Shown: positions 31,199 to 42,940 of the stretch, one piece after another
Position numbering within the stretch: position 1 is the stretch's first letter
Layout: each line of letters begins with the position of its first letter
Assembly: GCA_022315425.1 (NCBI GenBank)
Contig: JAIUPT010000021.1
Coordinates: 186,001-250,000, forward strand
Reading direction: 5' to 3'
DNA: 64,000 bases
From: Pseudevernia furfuracea
Lineage: Eukaryota > Ascomycota > Lecanoromycetes > Lecanorales > Parmeliaceae
Program-made: the position numbers and the translations under genes
Notes under the pieces: model-generated
What the model saw: the letters and a program-made list of their open reading frames with translations, nothing else
Database searches by the model: none
What the model was told of the DNA's origin: nothing

Positions 31199-34100
31199 AT
31201 CATGTTATGATGTAAAGATTGCCGGTAGCCATGAAGTCCGCCTCGACGACTCTGGAACATACTATCAGCCCAATGTATTCGAGTATGACGGCAATGTACG
31301 CTTACCTTCTTCTACAGGCGCGACCTGCTCTTCCACAGCAGGTTTCTCCAACGCCTCCGAAGACTCCTGCTCGTGACTTGCAGAATCGTCCGCGTCCGCA
31401 AGAGGTTCATTTGATTGTTCTGATGCCGACTGCACGTTCTCTGCCCTCTTGCTCTTACTCACTGCCATCTCCTGTTGCTTCTCCCATGCTTCTCGTCTGT
31501 TCTTATCATCCTTTGCCTTTCGCAGCCTCTCAGCTTCCTCCACGCCACCGCTTTTCTTAAGCTTTCCCTCTTCTACGAAGCTTCCGAGCTCCTTCGTGAA
31601 CGGACCCTCTCGCGGCGTCTCAAGCTCCCTCTGCCTTGCCTTCTCCACGCGCTCGATTGCTTCAAGCCTTGTCTCATGATTGGGCCGTAGAGCCCTGACT
31701 TCTCCCAGAACTCCGTCTTTAGCTTTCATGGGATCCATGACTTGGTCTGACGAAATAGCTGCCAATCCTTTTGAGGTGCTTCGTAAGGAAACAGCATTGC
31801 CTTGACCGGGTTGCGAATTCTGCTGCTTGGTGGCTTGCTCGACCAGAGCAAAAGTCTGCGTAGCCTTGTCCAGATCGTCTTCCAAGTCCGCAGCGAGCTC
31901 TTCTTGCATCGTCAGAAGGTCTCTGTCATTGCATACAAGCTCAAGTTCCTTTTCCCAGATCTTTGTCCAGATAGGTTTCTCTCGCCTGAGGAACTCTTGC
32001 ATCTTCTTAAGATCTGCAGTTGCTGTGCTGATGCTCTTGCTGACTGTCTCTAGTTGACGTGGAAGTGGTCGAACGCCACGTAGGACCACATCCTTACGAA
32101 GATCTTCCACAACATCCTGAAGATCGTCGACCCGATTGACAATGTTCTCTGACTCTTCACCTAGGCTCTTTTTCCCTGAGTTGACGTATGCTCGGCCTGT
32201 TGAAGCATCTAAGCCTGGCAGCACTCCTTCCATGGCCATTGTCTTGATTGATGATGCACTCGATTGCACCGTGGCCATGGAATCATTCATATCCGATACG
32301 AGGGATGAGAACGTCTGGCGAACCACTGCGAGATCTTGCCGTAGATCTTGGATGCCTGTGATCTGATTCGCTGGTACTTTCGGGACTTTTGGGGATGTTG
32401 ATAGTTGTACACCGTTGATTTTCGGTTTTTCAAAAGATCTGATTGGAGCTGAGTTGACCTTAGGGGTATTAGAGAGGCGTGCCATTTCTCTGGTAGTGTC
32501 TTGCTGACGCTCAGAAACTCGTTGCAGTGCACTTTGCTGGCCGTCAAGCGCATTGCGAACGCCCTCAACCATTTTCCGCAAGCCTCCGAGGCCTTCATCA
32601 ATGTGTCTTTTTACTTCATCTAAGACTTCCACGTTCAGCACCAAAACTGACCGGTCCTTCACGTCCCGAAGGTCCTCTAATTCATGCCGTACGCCGGACA
32701 CAGGGTCTTGAATATAGATTTCGGGCAGATCATTCCCATTGTTATGGGTGTTCCAGGCAAACTTCTCAATGAAAGCAAGTTGTAGCCTTGCCGTAGACAA
32801 GTCGTCCGAGCCCTCTGGAAGCAGGAATTTCTTGATTTGTGATTTATACTGCAGGAATAGGGTAAGTTCTTTGCCTGGTTGTGGGGACTGCTCTGGCACA
32901 AAGTCTTGACTCGTCTGATCGCCATCATAAGGTTGAGAATAGCTGCTCTTTGCATCGGCCGGAGCTCGTGGAAGGCGCTTGATTGACTCTAAGTCGCCAG
33001 CGTCAACGGTATTGTAGGCCGGCAACCCATCAGGTGGGCTTGTTAGAGTCGCACGCATCTTGGGATGATCTGTATCAGGGCTTTTGGTAGCCGGTCCGGT
33101 TCTGCCGTCAGCTACCTCAGAGCTTAGGCCATCAGTGCTCTGCAGATTCCCTTGCGGACTTGCCTCTTGGGCCTCGTTGCTGCGGCTGCTTTCTTCGGAT
33201 ATACGATTCGCGAATGTATTGATCCTGACCGGTGAGGGCTCCTTGACAGATTTCTGCCGGCTCAGAATGCCAGAACCCCGAACTCGCACAGCGTTCATCG
33301 ACTCTCTAACATCTCTGCCTCGGTTAGGGACTGGAGAAGTCTGCGCTGGAGGTAGCATAGGAACGCCATTTGGGGAAGCTCCAAGGTGCCTTGATATCTG
33401 ATAGGCTGAGTAGCGTCTCGAAGCTCTTCTTTCTAGATCGCCTCCTCTCTGCAATGCGGCCAAGGCATCTTGTTGTTTTGGGGGAGGTGGAGGAGGCGGT
33501 TGCATATTTGGAAAAGTGTCCCTCTGTGACTGAGATGATGGTCGGTGTAAGGCCGTCGCTTGGTGGTTAAGTAGAGTCTGCCCATCGGAAGGCGGTGATA
33601 GTACAGACGTAGATTGCGAAGCGGTGCTTGATAAAGAAGAGTCCGAAAAAGACGCGGGCATGCGTCTTTGGCTCTCGCGGTTGGATTTTCGACTCAGGGT
33701 ATCTCCAGGACCCCCGCCACTATTTTGGCGGGGGGGTTGTATAGAGGAAAAGCGGGGGGGAACACTCTGGTCGTCTCCATTGATCGTTTCTCCGCCCATC
33801 ATATGTCCAGTCAAAGTACTTCCACTGCCAGCGCGCCGCTCTGAGCTTTGCACACCCGATTTCCGGGCAGGAACGTCCTCTAACATCTGAGTCAAGCCTG
33901 TATTGAGACTACTAGAGCTACCGGTCGAGCCAAGGCTACTGCCAGCTCCACTCGGTCCACCCTCCTTGCCATTTTTTGATCTCAATCTCTGCTGCTTCTT
34001 TTTCAACCCATAGAGAAGACTTATGATAATGTCGCGGATTTGGGGTAGAAACAGGTCAAGGCTTGCTGGAATGGCTTCTTGGCTTAGAGTTTCCTCAAGA

Positions 34101-34593
34101 ATTGTTCGTAGAAGCTCTGGTACCGGCCCAAGATCGGCGGTGTCCACGCCGATGCTATTGAAAGCACGGCATGCAATATTGAATTCATATCCAAGGCGGA
34201 CATAAATATCTGAGACATCACCCTCGGTTGCAGTTTGCCGTGACCACTGCGTAAGCGTTTCTAGTAGCTGTTTTGTGGCTATGAGTAGGTGGGTAACACT
34301 TTTCTCTATCTGAGTGCTCTGTTGGCCTGGCTGATGACCGAGTACAATGTTAGTCATATGTAGACATTCCAAGGGCGTTATTCCCGTCCAACATCTGAGG
34401 GGATGGCCATGAAACATACGTTGACTTTTCTATACGTCGATGATCTTGACGACCCGGAAGACGTTCGTGCGCCCGATGGTGTTTGAGAAGTCGGCTCAGG
34501 TGCTGATGCCGTTGGAGGAGGGTTGGATGGATCCGCAGCGGGCCTTTTCTTCTCTGAGCGTTGGGCATTCGAAAGGGTTTGCATGGCTCTCAT
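31199..34593 (-). CDS. BUD6: Bud6/Aip3 polarity and formin-cofactor protein
   Basis: Large exon 31306-34330 preceded by an exon reaching at least 34420-34593 (MRAMQTLSNAQRSEKKRP...). Their join reads STYRKVNPGQQSTQIEKSVTHLLIATKQLLETLTQWSRQTATEGDVSDIYVRLGYEFNIACRAFN, the conserved N-terminal Bud6/Aip3 domain. A Ser/Pro-rich disordered middle follows, then the C-terminal core (about the last 400 residues) with coiled coils such as LFLQYKSQIKKFLLPE, LRQDLAVVRQTFSSLVSDMND and PIWTKIWEKELELVCNDRDLL. Bud6 binds actin monomers and activates formins at sites of polarised growth. Ends are not fixed: the frame runs open to 34620 with a good acceptor there and a possible tiny first exon with ATG at 34716-34718. 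A last short exon near 31199-31253 follows a GTAAGC donor at 31305. Confidence 0.88.
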
Positions 34594-34718
34594 AGCCTGC
34601 TGACACAGGGTTTCGCAGTACTGTAGGGAGTGATGGCATGAGAGGATGCTTTATCGAAGAGAGTATATGATGTGACCGGCTACGTACGCTGTACTGCACT
34701 ACTACAGGAAGCCGGCAT

Positions 34719-35426
34719 CGAGTTCTTTGATTTACCTAGGTACCCGCATTCAGACGGCCTGTGCTAGCGCTGTATTATTGCACATGCTTGTTGCTCTCTA
34801 GTTGTATTTTAATGTTCTAGTCTCCACTAGGCACTAATGAGTTAAAGCTCCCTTTTTTCTTGCTCACAATCACCAATCACCTCGATACTTAACACGCAAT
34901 ATCCTCCCTGCTGCGAATCACTTCCCATCTTTTCCGTCTTTTCACAAGAATTACCTACAGTGAAAAATTCCATTTTTCCATTTGATTCGGCAGACAATTT
35001 TTACAAACCCATCAGCCTATCATCCAACCCTGTGACCTACCTTACCAGCTCAATAAATATTCTACTCACAGTCACAATTCACAATTCACAATTCACCATT
35101 CAAATCCTCTTGGTGTCTTTAGCCGCTAGCCTGACCTAAGCCTAAGGTAAGTTCCAGCGGATCGCGGCTCTTCCGCCCAAAGTACCCTGAACGAATTAAC
35201 TTCTGCCCCGAAACAGAATTCCATCACCCTTCAACAGCGACTCCCTACATTGTCTGACTCTCCTTTCAATTGGCCCCAGCGGTCTTTCTCAACATCTCAC
35301 ACATCCTCCATCTCTTCAGCCACTGTCTCCAACCCGCCATAAGACATAGAACAATTACAACTCAGCGGTCTCTCGCTCCCGGTCGGGGGTTGACCGTCCG
35401 GGCACCAACCCCGGCCTGTCTTGACA
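34719..35426. promoter_or_regulatory. Divergent promoter region of BUD6 and PBP1
   Basis: About 700 bases between two divergent genes, CT-rich towards PBP1 with a near-tandem triplet of CACAATTCA at about 35080-35097. No gene seen. Confidence 0.45.
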
Positions 35427-38400
35427 ATGGCCACCGTAATGGTGAATGGCGGCCTAAGCGCGGAAGGCAATTCTAGCGGAGTTTCAATGTCCAGCACCGG
35501 GAAGCAGCAGCCCAAGTCTGCTGGAAGTGCTGGCAACAAGCCTACCGACGGCAATCGAAAGCAGGCTGGAAACCTTCATGAGGGGGCCCAGAAGTAAGTG
35601 CTATATCTCTACATCCCGCCACTTGCAATTGTATGAAAGTTGGACCTTTGTTCACCGTTGGGAGTCATTCTCCTTTGCACTTGTTTCTACTCAACCGTAC
35701 CCTCGACCTGCCTTACCCTTTCCTCTCCAGCTGTCGAAACAACACAACTTCCCTTCCCCCCTCTGTTCTCCCTTCTTCATCTTGTCAATCATTCGAGAAC
35801 TCCAATCCAAGAATCAATGTATGAGATATACCCAGGCTCACTGATACGCAGACGCAACGTTACTCAAAAGGCTTGGACATCCGGCATGAATCCTATCACT
35901 CAGCGATCCACTACTTCTGGTCAACAGAATGGTGTTGGACCTCAGGCTAAGAACAATGCCCACAAGGTGGCAGTTAATCAGGAGGCGAACATGGAAAAGC
36001 TTGCGCATGAGAAATTAGTCTACCTGATGGCAAACTTCATGGTAAGCGAGCAAAATGAGACCAAGCATTTGTAATCTCTAACAAAACTCATGGTTATAGG
36101 GCCTTACTGCTAGTGTGACATTGAAAAACGGGGAAATTTTCTCCGGGATTTTCTTCGGTTCATCTACGGAAAACAATGAGTCCACCTATATACTCAAGAT
36201 GGTGCAGCAGATCAAAACAACCGAGAAAAGCGAAGTCAATGGCGCCCAAGATGACATGGGAGCCTTTGTTGGTGTTGGCGAAGACCACATTATGTTATTC
36301 GATACGCAGGACGTCATAGATCTTGCTGTTGAAGGTGTTGGGCTAGGTGCCCAAGATAAACACCAAAATGGTAACAACCTCTCTGCATGGCCAACCACCA
36401 CAACACTATATTAACGCTTTGTAGGTTCTACAACTGGTTTTCGCACAGACACCGACATTTCGGGCAACCTTGCTTTTCGTGAACGACAATTGCAGCCCTG
36501 GACTTCTACAGCGGATACTGATGTTGATCTCTCTCTCGAAGGTTCAGGGTCAGGAGGGGATTGGGATCAGTTCAAAGCGAACGAACAGCTTTTTGGCCTG
36601 AAGAGTGATTACGATGAAAACATCTACACAACGAGAATTGACCGTTCGAATCCTTCATATCGTGAGCGTGAGGCAGCAGCCATACGCCTTGCACAGGACA
36701 TTGAAGGAACATCAACTAGCAATGCCCACATTCGAGAGGAACGTGGGATGATCGACGAGGACGGTGGCCTTGACGAAGAGGAGAAGTGAGCAATACCCTT
36801 TTCTGCAGAAAACGAGGCTAATCATCCAGCAGGTACAGCGGCGTCCGCCGCCAGGGGGTAGATTACCCCCCTCTTCAATCGAGTCAGCCGAACAAATATA
36901 TGCCACCAGCTCGCAGGCCACCGAGCGGGAAACCAACCGTGGCAGGTGCACCTGTAGATCCAGCAATCATTTCTTCTCAGATTGCTCGATCAGATGCGAG
37001 TCCCCCAGGACAAACAAGCACGGCAGTGAGACCAGTTGAAGATAGCGCAGCGGCAACATCCTCTGGTGATGCAAAGTCGCAAGATGTCAAGAAAGAAGGC
37101 GTCAAAGATATCTCTACTGGCAAAGCAGTTGCCGCGAGTACACCACGTCCAGCTGATACCTCCAAAGCATCCACTCCCAACGCCACCACGAATGTGGAGA
37201 CCGAGGTACTAGATTCTTTTCGTAATTTTGCCATTTTCGAGAAGAACAGACTCGCAGATGACCGCCGCAAACGCGTGAGTCATGACAAAGCTATCAAGCT
37301 GAACGATCTGAAGAAGTTCTCGACGAACTTCAAGCTTCATACGCCCGTACCTAAGGATTTAGTCCCTATTCTTGCAAAGGACACAGCAAAACAACATGAG
37401 ATCGTCGAGAAGGCCCAGCGTGAGGCCGAACAAAAAGCGGCCACGCCCCCGAAGACGTTGGCGAGTTCTGCAGATCAGCCATCAACCAAAATTCCTGTCG
37501 ACTCTAAGCAGGATGGAACACGGGCTCCACCGAACACCGCCGAGCGGCAGGACTACACAAATTTTCGCCCAGGAATGCCTCAACGAGGTCCGCAAACTGG
37601 CGGGCCACCGCGCGATAAGCAACCACAATTCTCGAATGTATTTCCCTCTCAGCAAAATGGTCAGAGTTCTCTCGGCCCTCGCTTAGCCGACAATCATAAC
37701 CGACACAAAGCTGGCATGCCGGCTCCACTTCCCATTCACAGTGCCCAGAAACCCCCCAGACCTATCGTCAACGCTGCTCAGGTGCCTAACTCACAAGCAT
37801 CAAGCACTGTACGAACCCCAACTTCTGCAGCTTCTGCCAAATTCAACGTGTTCAAGCCTAACCCAGCGGCTAATACGTTCAAGCCAACTGGACTGCCCAG
37901 CGCTGCTTCCAGTCCAAGATCAAGTGCCAACGCTAGGCCTATGTCTCGAGCTCCAAGTCCAAGCGATTTCTTTGGTACTAAACAACCCATTTCATCTGAG
38001 GAAAGGCCTTCCATCCTGGAGAACTTCAATCCTTTGAAGCGTCTTAGGGAGAAAGCGCAAAAAGAGGGGAAAGCAAAGGACTATGCTGCGAATGGCGGCA
38101 TTGTCTACGCTCATGCGACCCCAGTCACCTGGACACAGGTGAACAGTGACGAGAACTTCAAGTCGTACAAAGATATGTATGACGATCCACCGCCAGTATC
38201 ACGTGGTGTCTCTCCCCAACATTCAACAGCCTCTCCGGCCAACTCAGCTCTTTTGCATCAATTACCTCCTCATTTGCAGCACGCTCCGCAAGGGGCTCCT
38301 CATTTGCAAGCTCCTCAACAGGTACCCTACCCGGGTCCGCCACAGCCGCATCATTTTCCTGGCATACCCCACCATTACGATGAGCACCGCATGCATCCAT

Positions 38401-39097
38401 CTCCGTCACAGTCTTCGGCATATTCTACATCTCGTGTACAAGGGCCTTATATAGCCTACCCGCCACCAATGGGCCAAATACCATATGGATATGGCCAGCC
38501 AGCGCCGCCCCACGTCATGGGCCCCGGTGGTCCTCAGCCACAAGGTTTTAGACCGGTCCACGGTGGCCCACCATATGGACAATCCCCAGGGCAACAATTC
38601 TCAGCGCCAATGATGGTCCACAATTCCTCTCAGGGAAGTTTCATGGGTCCACATGGCATGCCTGGGCCCCAAATGCCAATGTTCGCTCCCGGACAAGTTG
38701 CTCCGTACGGTGGGCAGTCGCAGCCGCCAAGTGGATTTCCCAGCCCGGGAAGAGCAACACCTATGATACAACAAGGCTCCTATCAAGGGCAGCCTTCAGT
38801 GTACGTGGGTAATCAGCAGTATGGTACACCGATTTATGCACAACAACCACCTCAACACAGTAAGATCCTTGACGCAGAGTCTCTATTCACTGCTAACGCG
38901 ACGTAGCAACGCCCATGCGAGGTTACGCATCTCCGCAGCCACATTACAGCCAAAGCCCCCAGCAGCAACCACATTTCCCTCCCCAGGTCAGTCGCGTGCC
39001 TAGCAATAGCTATGCGCATCACCAATATCAACACATGCCGGCGCAGCACAATCCTCCTCCTGGAGTTTCGATGGATGGAGGAGATGTTATGAAATGA
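35427..39097 (+). CDS. PBP1: Ataxin-2/Pbp1 homologue
   Basis: Six exons: 35427-35593, 35852-36041, 36100-36370, 36425-36785, 36833-38859 and 38907-39097 (3207 nt, 1068 residues). N-terminal Lsm-like ataxin-2 domain (LVYLMANFMGLTASVTLKNGEIFSGIFFGSS...EDHIMLFDTQDVIDLAVEGV), then an LsmAD domain with QLFGLKSDYDENIYTTRIDRSNPSYREREAAAIRLAQDIEG. The long C-terminal half is disordered and rich in Pro/Gln/Gly/Ser. FKPNPAANTFKP (about residues 670-681) resembles a PAM2 motif that would bind poly(A)-binding protein; this is inference. Pbp1/ataxin-2 controls mRNA polyadenylation, stress granules and TORC1 in yeast. The 258-nt first intron is CT-rich and much longer than the others. Confidence 0.93.
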
Positions 39098-40690
39098 AAG
39101 TAGGGTGGCGATCGCGGAATTGTCCGTCGTCACGACCGGCTTCTGCACGGCCCTTCGCTGTACACTACTATGGACGTGCAAGGGAGGTCAAGGCTCACAC
39201 TGGGGTGTGATGCAGCTGGATACTGGCTGAGTAGTTCTTGTTTTACCTGTTACACGATTTAGCGGCATCATCATACCCGCGGCATGAGCGAAGGGCGTTC
39301 CGGCCAGTGCAAACTACGCGTCCGACATGGAGGAAAGACGGTATCCATGGACAGGGTCACAAAAGCGAAGGCGAGGATGACAGAGCAATGAAGCGGCATA
39401 GCAGGATTATAGGCTAAAGCATTAAAAGTGGCGTGGACGTAGGGTGAGGATGCGTGGAGTGAAGGGCAAAGTGACTTGGTAGAATGAGGCGAAGGGAAGT
39501 GTAGAAAGGTGGGAAGACAGGTATGCATTGGTAGTTGCAATGGCTCGAGTGGCAACGGCAACAGCTTTAGGAGCTCTAACTATCAATGAGAATCAATATC
39601 TTTCAGCGAGATTCCGAAGCATCCTTGTGCAAGTGTAATTAGGTGAACACCTCGGAACGTTTTTCGCACAGCTTTCCTGCTGATGTGCAGAAAAGGCCAG
39701 AGCAGATGCACAGTCCAGAAGCTGGTTCTGCCAAAGTCGAGAGACGAGATACCACAACATCCTTAGGCTCGACAGCTTCTTCTCCGTCCGCTTCAATCGT
39801 TCGGGAACCGATGGGCGCGTCGAGAGTAAATACTCAGCGAGACCTGGACGGACATCCCACCGAGCTCGATCGTATTGAAACGCACAGGACGCAGCATTAG
39901 TAGTACTGTAGGGGGGGGGGGGGGACTATTACATCGCGGAGACGGGAAGAAAGCTTTGCCCAACTTTTGGCGGGTGGAAAAGAATACCCTCCGCTGCTAC
40001 CAGCACCAGCATCAGGAGGAATATGTTGTTGAAATTTGATTGGCGCCGGATGATCCAACGCATCCGACAGAATTTGGCCGCTGCTGCGCAAAGAAGTGTG
40101 AGTTCAGTGCACGTGATATAGACTGTTTTGACGAGTTTCTGTTACCTTGATGACATGGCCAACAAGATACTATTCCTTGCGGGTGATTGATATTATTAGG
40201 CTCTACACACACATAACTGTAGGCACACGCACCCCCTTTCTGGAGTTACTCCTTCTTCTTTCCCCCTTTTTTTTCCATGTTTTTAACTCGAACTTTTTAG
40301 GGACAATGTCTGAGATGCAAACACGGCTGTACCTGGCTCAAAAATGGTCTTCGGACTCAAAGGGTCCCTTCTCAAAAAAAAGAAAGGTTGAACTCTCCAA
40401 GTTGCTGTACTCTAGTTGACCGCCGCGTTTGCAAGCGGTATTTTTTTTCCCGCAGCCACATGCAGCCGTCGCTCGGCGATTTCACGTGTCAAACAGAAGT
40501 GGGAAATACTTGGAGTGGCACACGTACATTTCGGAGATGGATTCTTTCCTATTTTGGTACCTGAAGTCGAGTCGGCAAGGACATTTTTTCGGGAGCATAT
40601 TGGACCTTTTTCCAACTCCCAAGATTTTTTTGTCTTGCAAATCAAAACTGTTTTTCCCATGAAGAAAAAAAAAAGGCTGACCCCGAAAAT
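39098..40690. other. Gene-poor stretch downstream of PBP1
   Basis: About 1.6 kb with no supportable gene. It includes a run of about a dozen G near 39911-39924 and several T or A homopolymer tracts (40267-40276, 40440-40449, 40664-40674). GGCTGACCCCGAAAATG at 40674-40690 resembles the 3' block of the long introns and may be a second, truncated relic. Confidence 0.45.
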
Positions 40691-40827
40691 GTGCATTTTG
40701 AAGTCATCCCTCCCTCTGTTCGAGACTGCTTTCCGAGTCGCGAGACGTGTTGCAGGGGCATATTGCCACCCATCTTACTACTCCAAATTCCATCTCCAAA
40801 TGGAGAACTAACTGCGAACTGTGTTAG
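40691..40827 (+). repeat. Relic introner-like element beside MFS pseudogene (copy G)
   Basis: 137 bases starting GTGCATTTT and ending ACTAACTGCGAACTGTGTTAG-like, directly before decayed MFS transporter coding sequence. It aligns along most of its length with acyl-CoA oxidase intron 4, including 16 identical bases at 40717-40732 and a matching 3' end. Differences are largely transitions. It therefore looks like an intron of the former gene, although no matching upstream exon is recognisable. Confidence 0.7.
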
Positions 40828-41745
40828 TCCCTCTACGTCCTGGGATTCGCCTGCGGTCCAATTTTGTGGGCCCCACCGTCAGAGCTGAAAGGCAGAAAAA
40901 CTTCCATTGATCATCGCCATGTTCGGTTTCTCCACATTCTCGATCGGAAGCGCAGCAGGAAAAGATCTGCAAACAGTTTTGATCTGTCGATTCTTTCGGT
41001 GGTGTCTTCGGGTCCTGCCCTCTCGCCGTCGTGGCTGCAGTATTTTCTGATAATGTTCGACAACCGCACCCGTGGTCTCGCAGTCACAAGTCTTTTCTAT
41101 GACCGTATCCACTGGGGCCTCTGCTTGCACCCTTTATCGGTGGCTTTACTGTTCATGAACAAGCATCTCGGGGTGGCGCTGGACGGAATCCGTCGCTGCC
41201 CTGATGGGCTTCCTAGCCCTCTTGTCTCAATCTCTTGTTCCTCGAAGAAACATATCCACCAATTCTACTTGTCCAAAAAGCGAGCGGGCTGCGTCGTCGT
41301 ACCTTGAACTGGGGAATTCACGCCAAGCAAGAAGAAATCGAAGTCGACTTTCGCGAACTCGTCACTGAAAACTTCAGTCGACCACTGCGGCTCCTCGTTA
41401 CCGAGCCTATCGTCTTGCTTCTCGGTGTATATATGGCATTCATCTACGGCCTACTCTACCTGTTCCTCACCGCCTATCCTATCGTCTTCCAGCGCATTCA
41501 CCGAATCAAGGCGTTGGCGGATTGCCTTACTTCGGTATGGTCCTTGGCATGATACTCTCTGGTTGATACATCGTGTTTCACTCAAAAAAAACCCTACGCC
41601 AAGAAGGATGGCCGCGAAATAACAAATGTTAACAACCCCAGAAATAATGGCGTCTCCCACCAGCACATCGCCGACGGTGTTTTCGTTTTCAACCCTAGAT
41701 CTTTTTCCGGTTTTTCGGATAATGGTCCGGCCTACAAGAGCAGAT
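40828..41745 (+). pseudogene. Decayed MFS multidrug-type transporter
   Basis: Pieces of one transporter appear in order but in changing frames. They are LYVLGFACGPILWAPPSELK, then MFGFSTFSIGSAAGKDLQTV, PLAVVAAVFSD, MFDNRTRGLAV, LLAPFIGGFTV with MNKHLG, ALMGFLALLSQSL, and the longest piece ETYPPILLVQKASGLRRRTL through FSRPLRLLVTEPIVLLLGVY to FLTAYPIVFQ. After that come GVGGLPYFGMVLGMILSG followed by a TGA stop, and WRLPP near 41640. At least five frameshifts and one or more stops break it. The order and motifs (LYVLGFA-GP-WAP-SEL, ETY-PVLL, WGIHAKQEE) are those of fungal DHA1 polyamine/multidrug exporters. The N-terminal part is missing or unrecognisable. It would not give a working carrier. 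Confidence 0.85.
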
Positions 41746-42940
41746 AGATTACCTTAATCCATTGGATCCGTACCCACCTTCCTTAACCCGGGCCTTTTTT
41801 TACCGACTGGCTTCGGCTTTGGCTTCCCCTCCATTTTCCCCCCCCACAATCGCTCAAACTACCTCGTGTGGATTCGTCAATCTCATGTTGTTTGTGAAGC
41901 CACCTACCTACCTGTTCCCTGCCCGCACTCTTCTTCCCCCATCCATTCACTCTTTCCCAACCGACCGATTCGTGCTCTCTTTTCTTCCAGCGCCGGCCTC
42001 AGCCATGGCAGCAGTAAACACCTTCCTGCGCGCTTCCATCTTCGGCGCCGCGTGTTCCCCCCCCCCCTTTATTCGCCACGGACATGTTCGACGCGACTCG
42101 GCGTGGAACGGGGGCCGGTCACGCTCCTTTTTTGGCCGCGTCGCGCTCAATCCTCGTGCCTTATCCCCATCTTTTTTTTGGAAATACGGGGGGCGAAGAT
42201 TAGGGGCGAGGGGTGGATCCGCGCCGACGGCGAAAAGCGCAACCTGTGCGTATCGATGCGGATGAAGGGAGACCGGGCTGAAGGAAGGGGGGGAGGGGGA
42301 CGGGCAGCGGTGAGAAAGTGAGGGCGATGGAGGACCGGGTGGCTTTTTTGTAGATAAAGGGGGGGTTGTGTCTTCGTTTTTGCATGGAGTCGTTGGAGAG
42401 GCCCCCTTGGTGTCTATCTGTATATATCCTTTGGTGGACGCTTACATGGCTGGATGTGGGAAGCATGTTGGGAATTATCGATACGGCCTGGCTCATGGTA
42501 CCCGTTGTGAGTACTACGTGACGATGAGCATGAATTGACAATCCGACCCCGTTTAAAAAAACCCCCCCATCTTCATCATCATCATCGCCATGTGGAAGCA
42601 TGTTGGATTATCGATACGGCCCTGTGGTACCCGTTGTGAGTAGTACGTGACGATGAGCATGGATTGACAAATAATCCAACCCCGTTGAAAAAAATACACC
42701 ATCTTCATCATCATCATCATCATCATCATCGCCAGGCGAGAGAGAAGCAAAAAGATTGGGAACCTCCCCCCCCCGCGATAGCCCGACCATCTATTGACAT
42801 TATTGCCGGAACCCAATCTCCCAAATCCGCAGCGCCGCAACCCTCGCTCCTTCCTACGTCTCCAACGCCAAATCGCCACATCATGCCCGACTTCAACCAA
42901 TTCCCCGGATCCCGCCGATCCCGTCCCCACTGCCCACCGC
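41746..42940. other. Low-complexity intergenic stretch
   Basis: About 1.2 kb with no supported gene. Open frames on the plus strand (41762-42265) are proline/serine-rich and show no family features. It contains C- and G-homopolymer runs (for example 42058-42067) and the tandem duplication listed separately. Confidence 0.45.
42456..42736 (+). repeat. Tandem direct duplication (two ~140-bp units) each ending in an ATC microsatellite
   Basis: Unit 1 (about 42456-42590) and unit 2 (about 42592-42736) share GAAGCATGTTGG, ATTATCGATACGGCC, GGTACCCGTTGTGAGTA, TACGTGACGATGAGCATG and ATTGACAA, then an A run, then CATCTTC(ATC)n GCCA. The ATC run has grown from about 4 repeats in unit 1 to about 8 in unit 2. 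Differences are a few substitutions and small indels, so the duplication is fairly recent. Confidence 0.88.

Noticed and set aside
33500..34330. Poly-Pro and Ser-rich opposite-strand open frames across BUD6
   Set aside because: Shadows of the BUD6 coding sequence with no independent support.
39911..39924. Long G run as a functional element
   Set aside because: Homopolymer of about a dozen G in non-coding DNA; may be slippage or an assembly effect, and nothing around it suggests a role.
41762..42321. Overlapping plus-strand open frames with an ATG in CCATGG context at 42005
   Set aside because: Proline/serine-rich products with no recognisable domain, in low-complexity DNA with homopolymer runs; not enough to call a gene.
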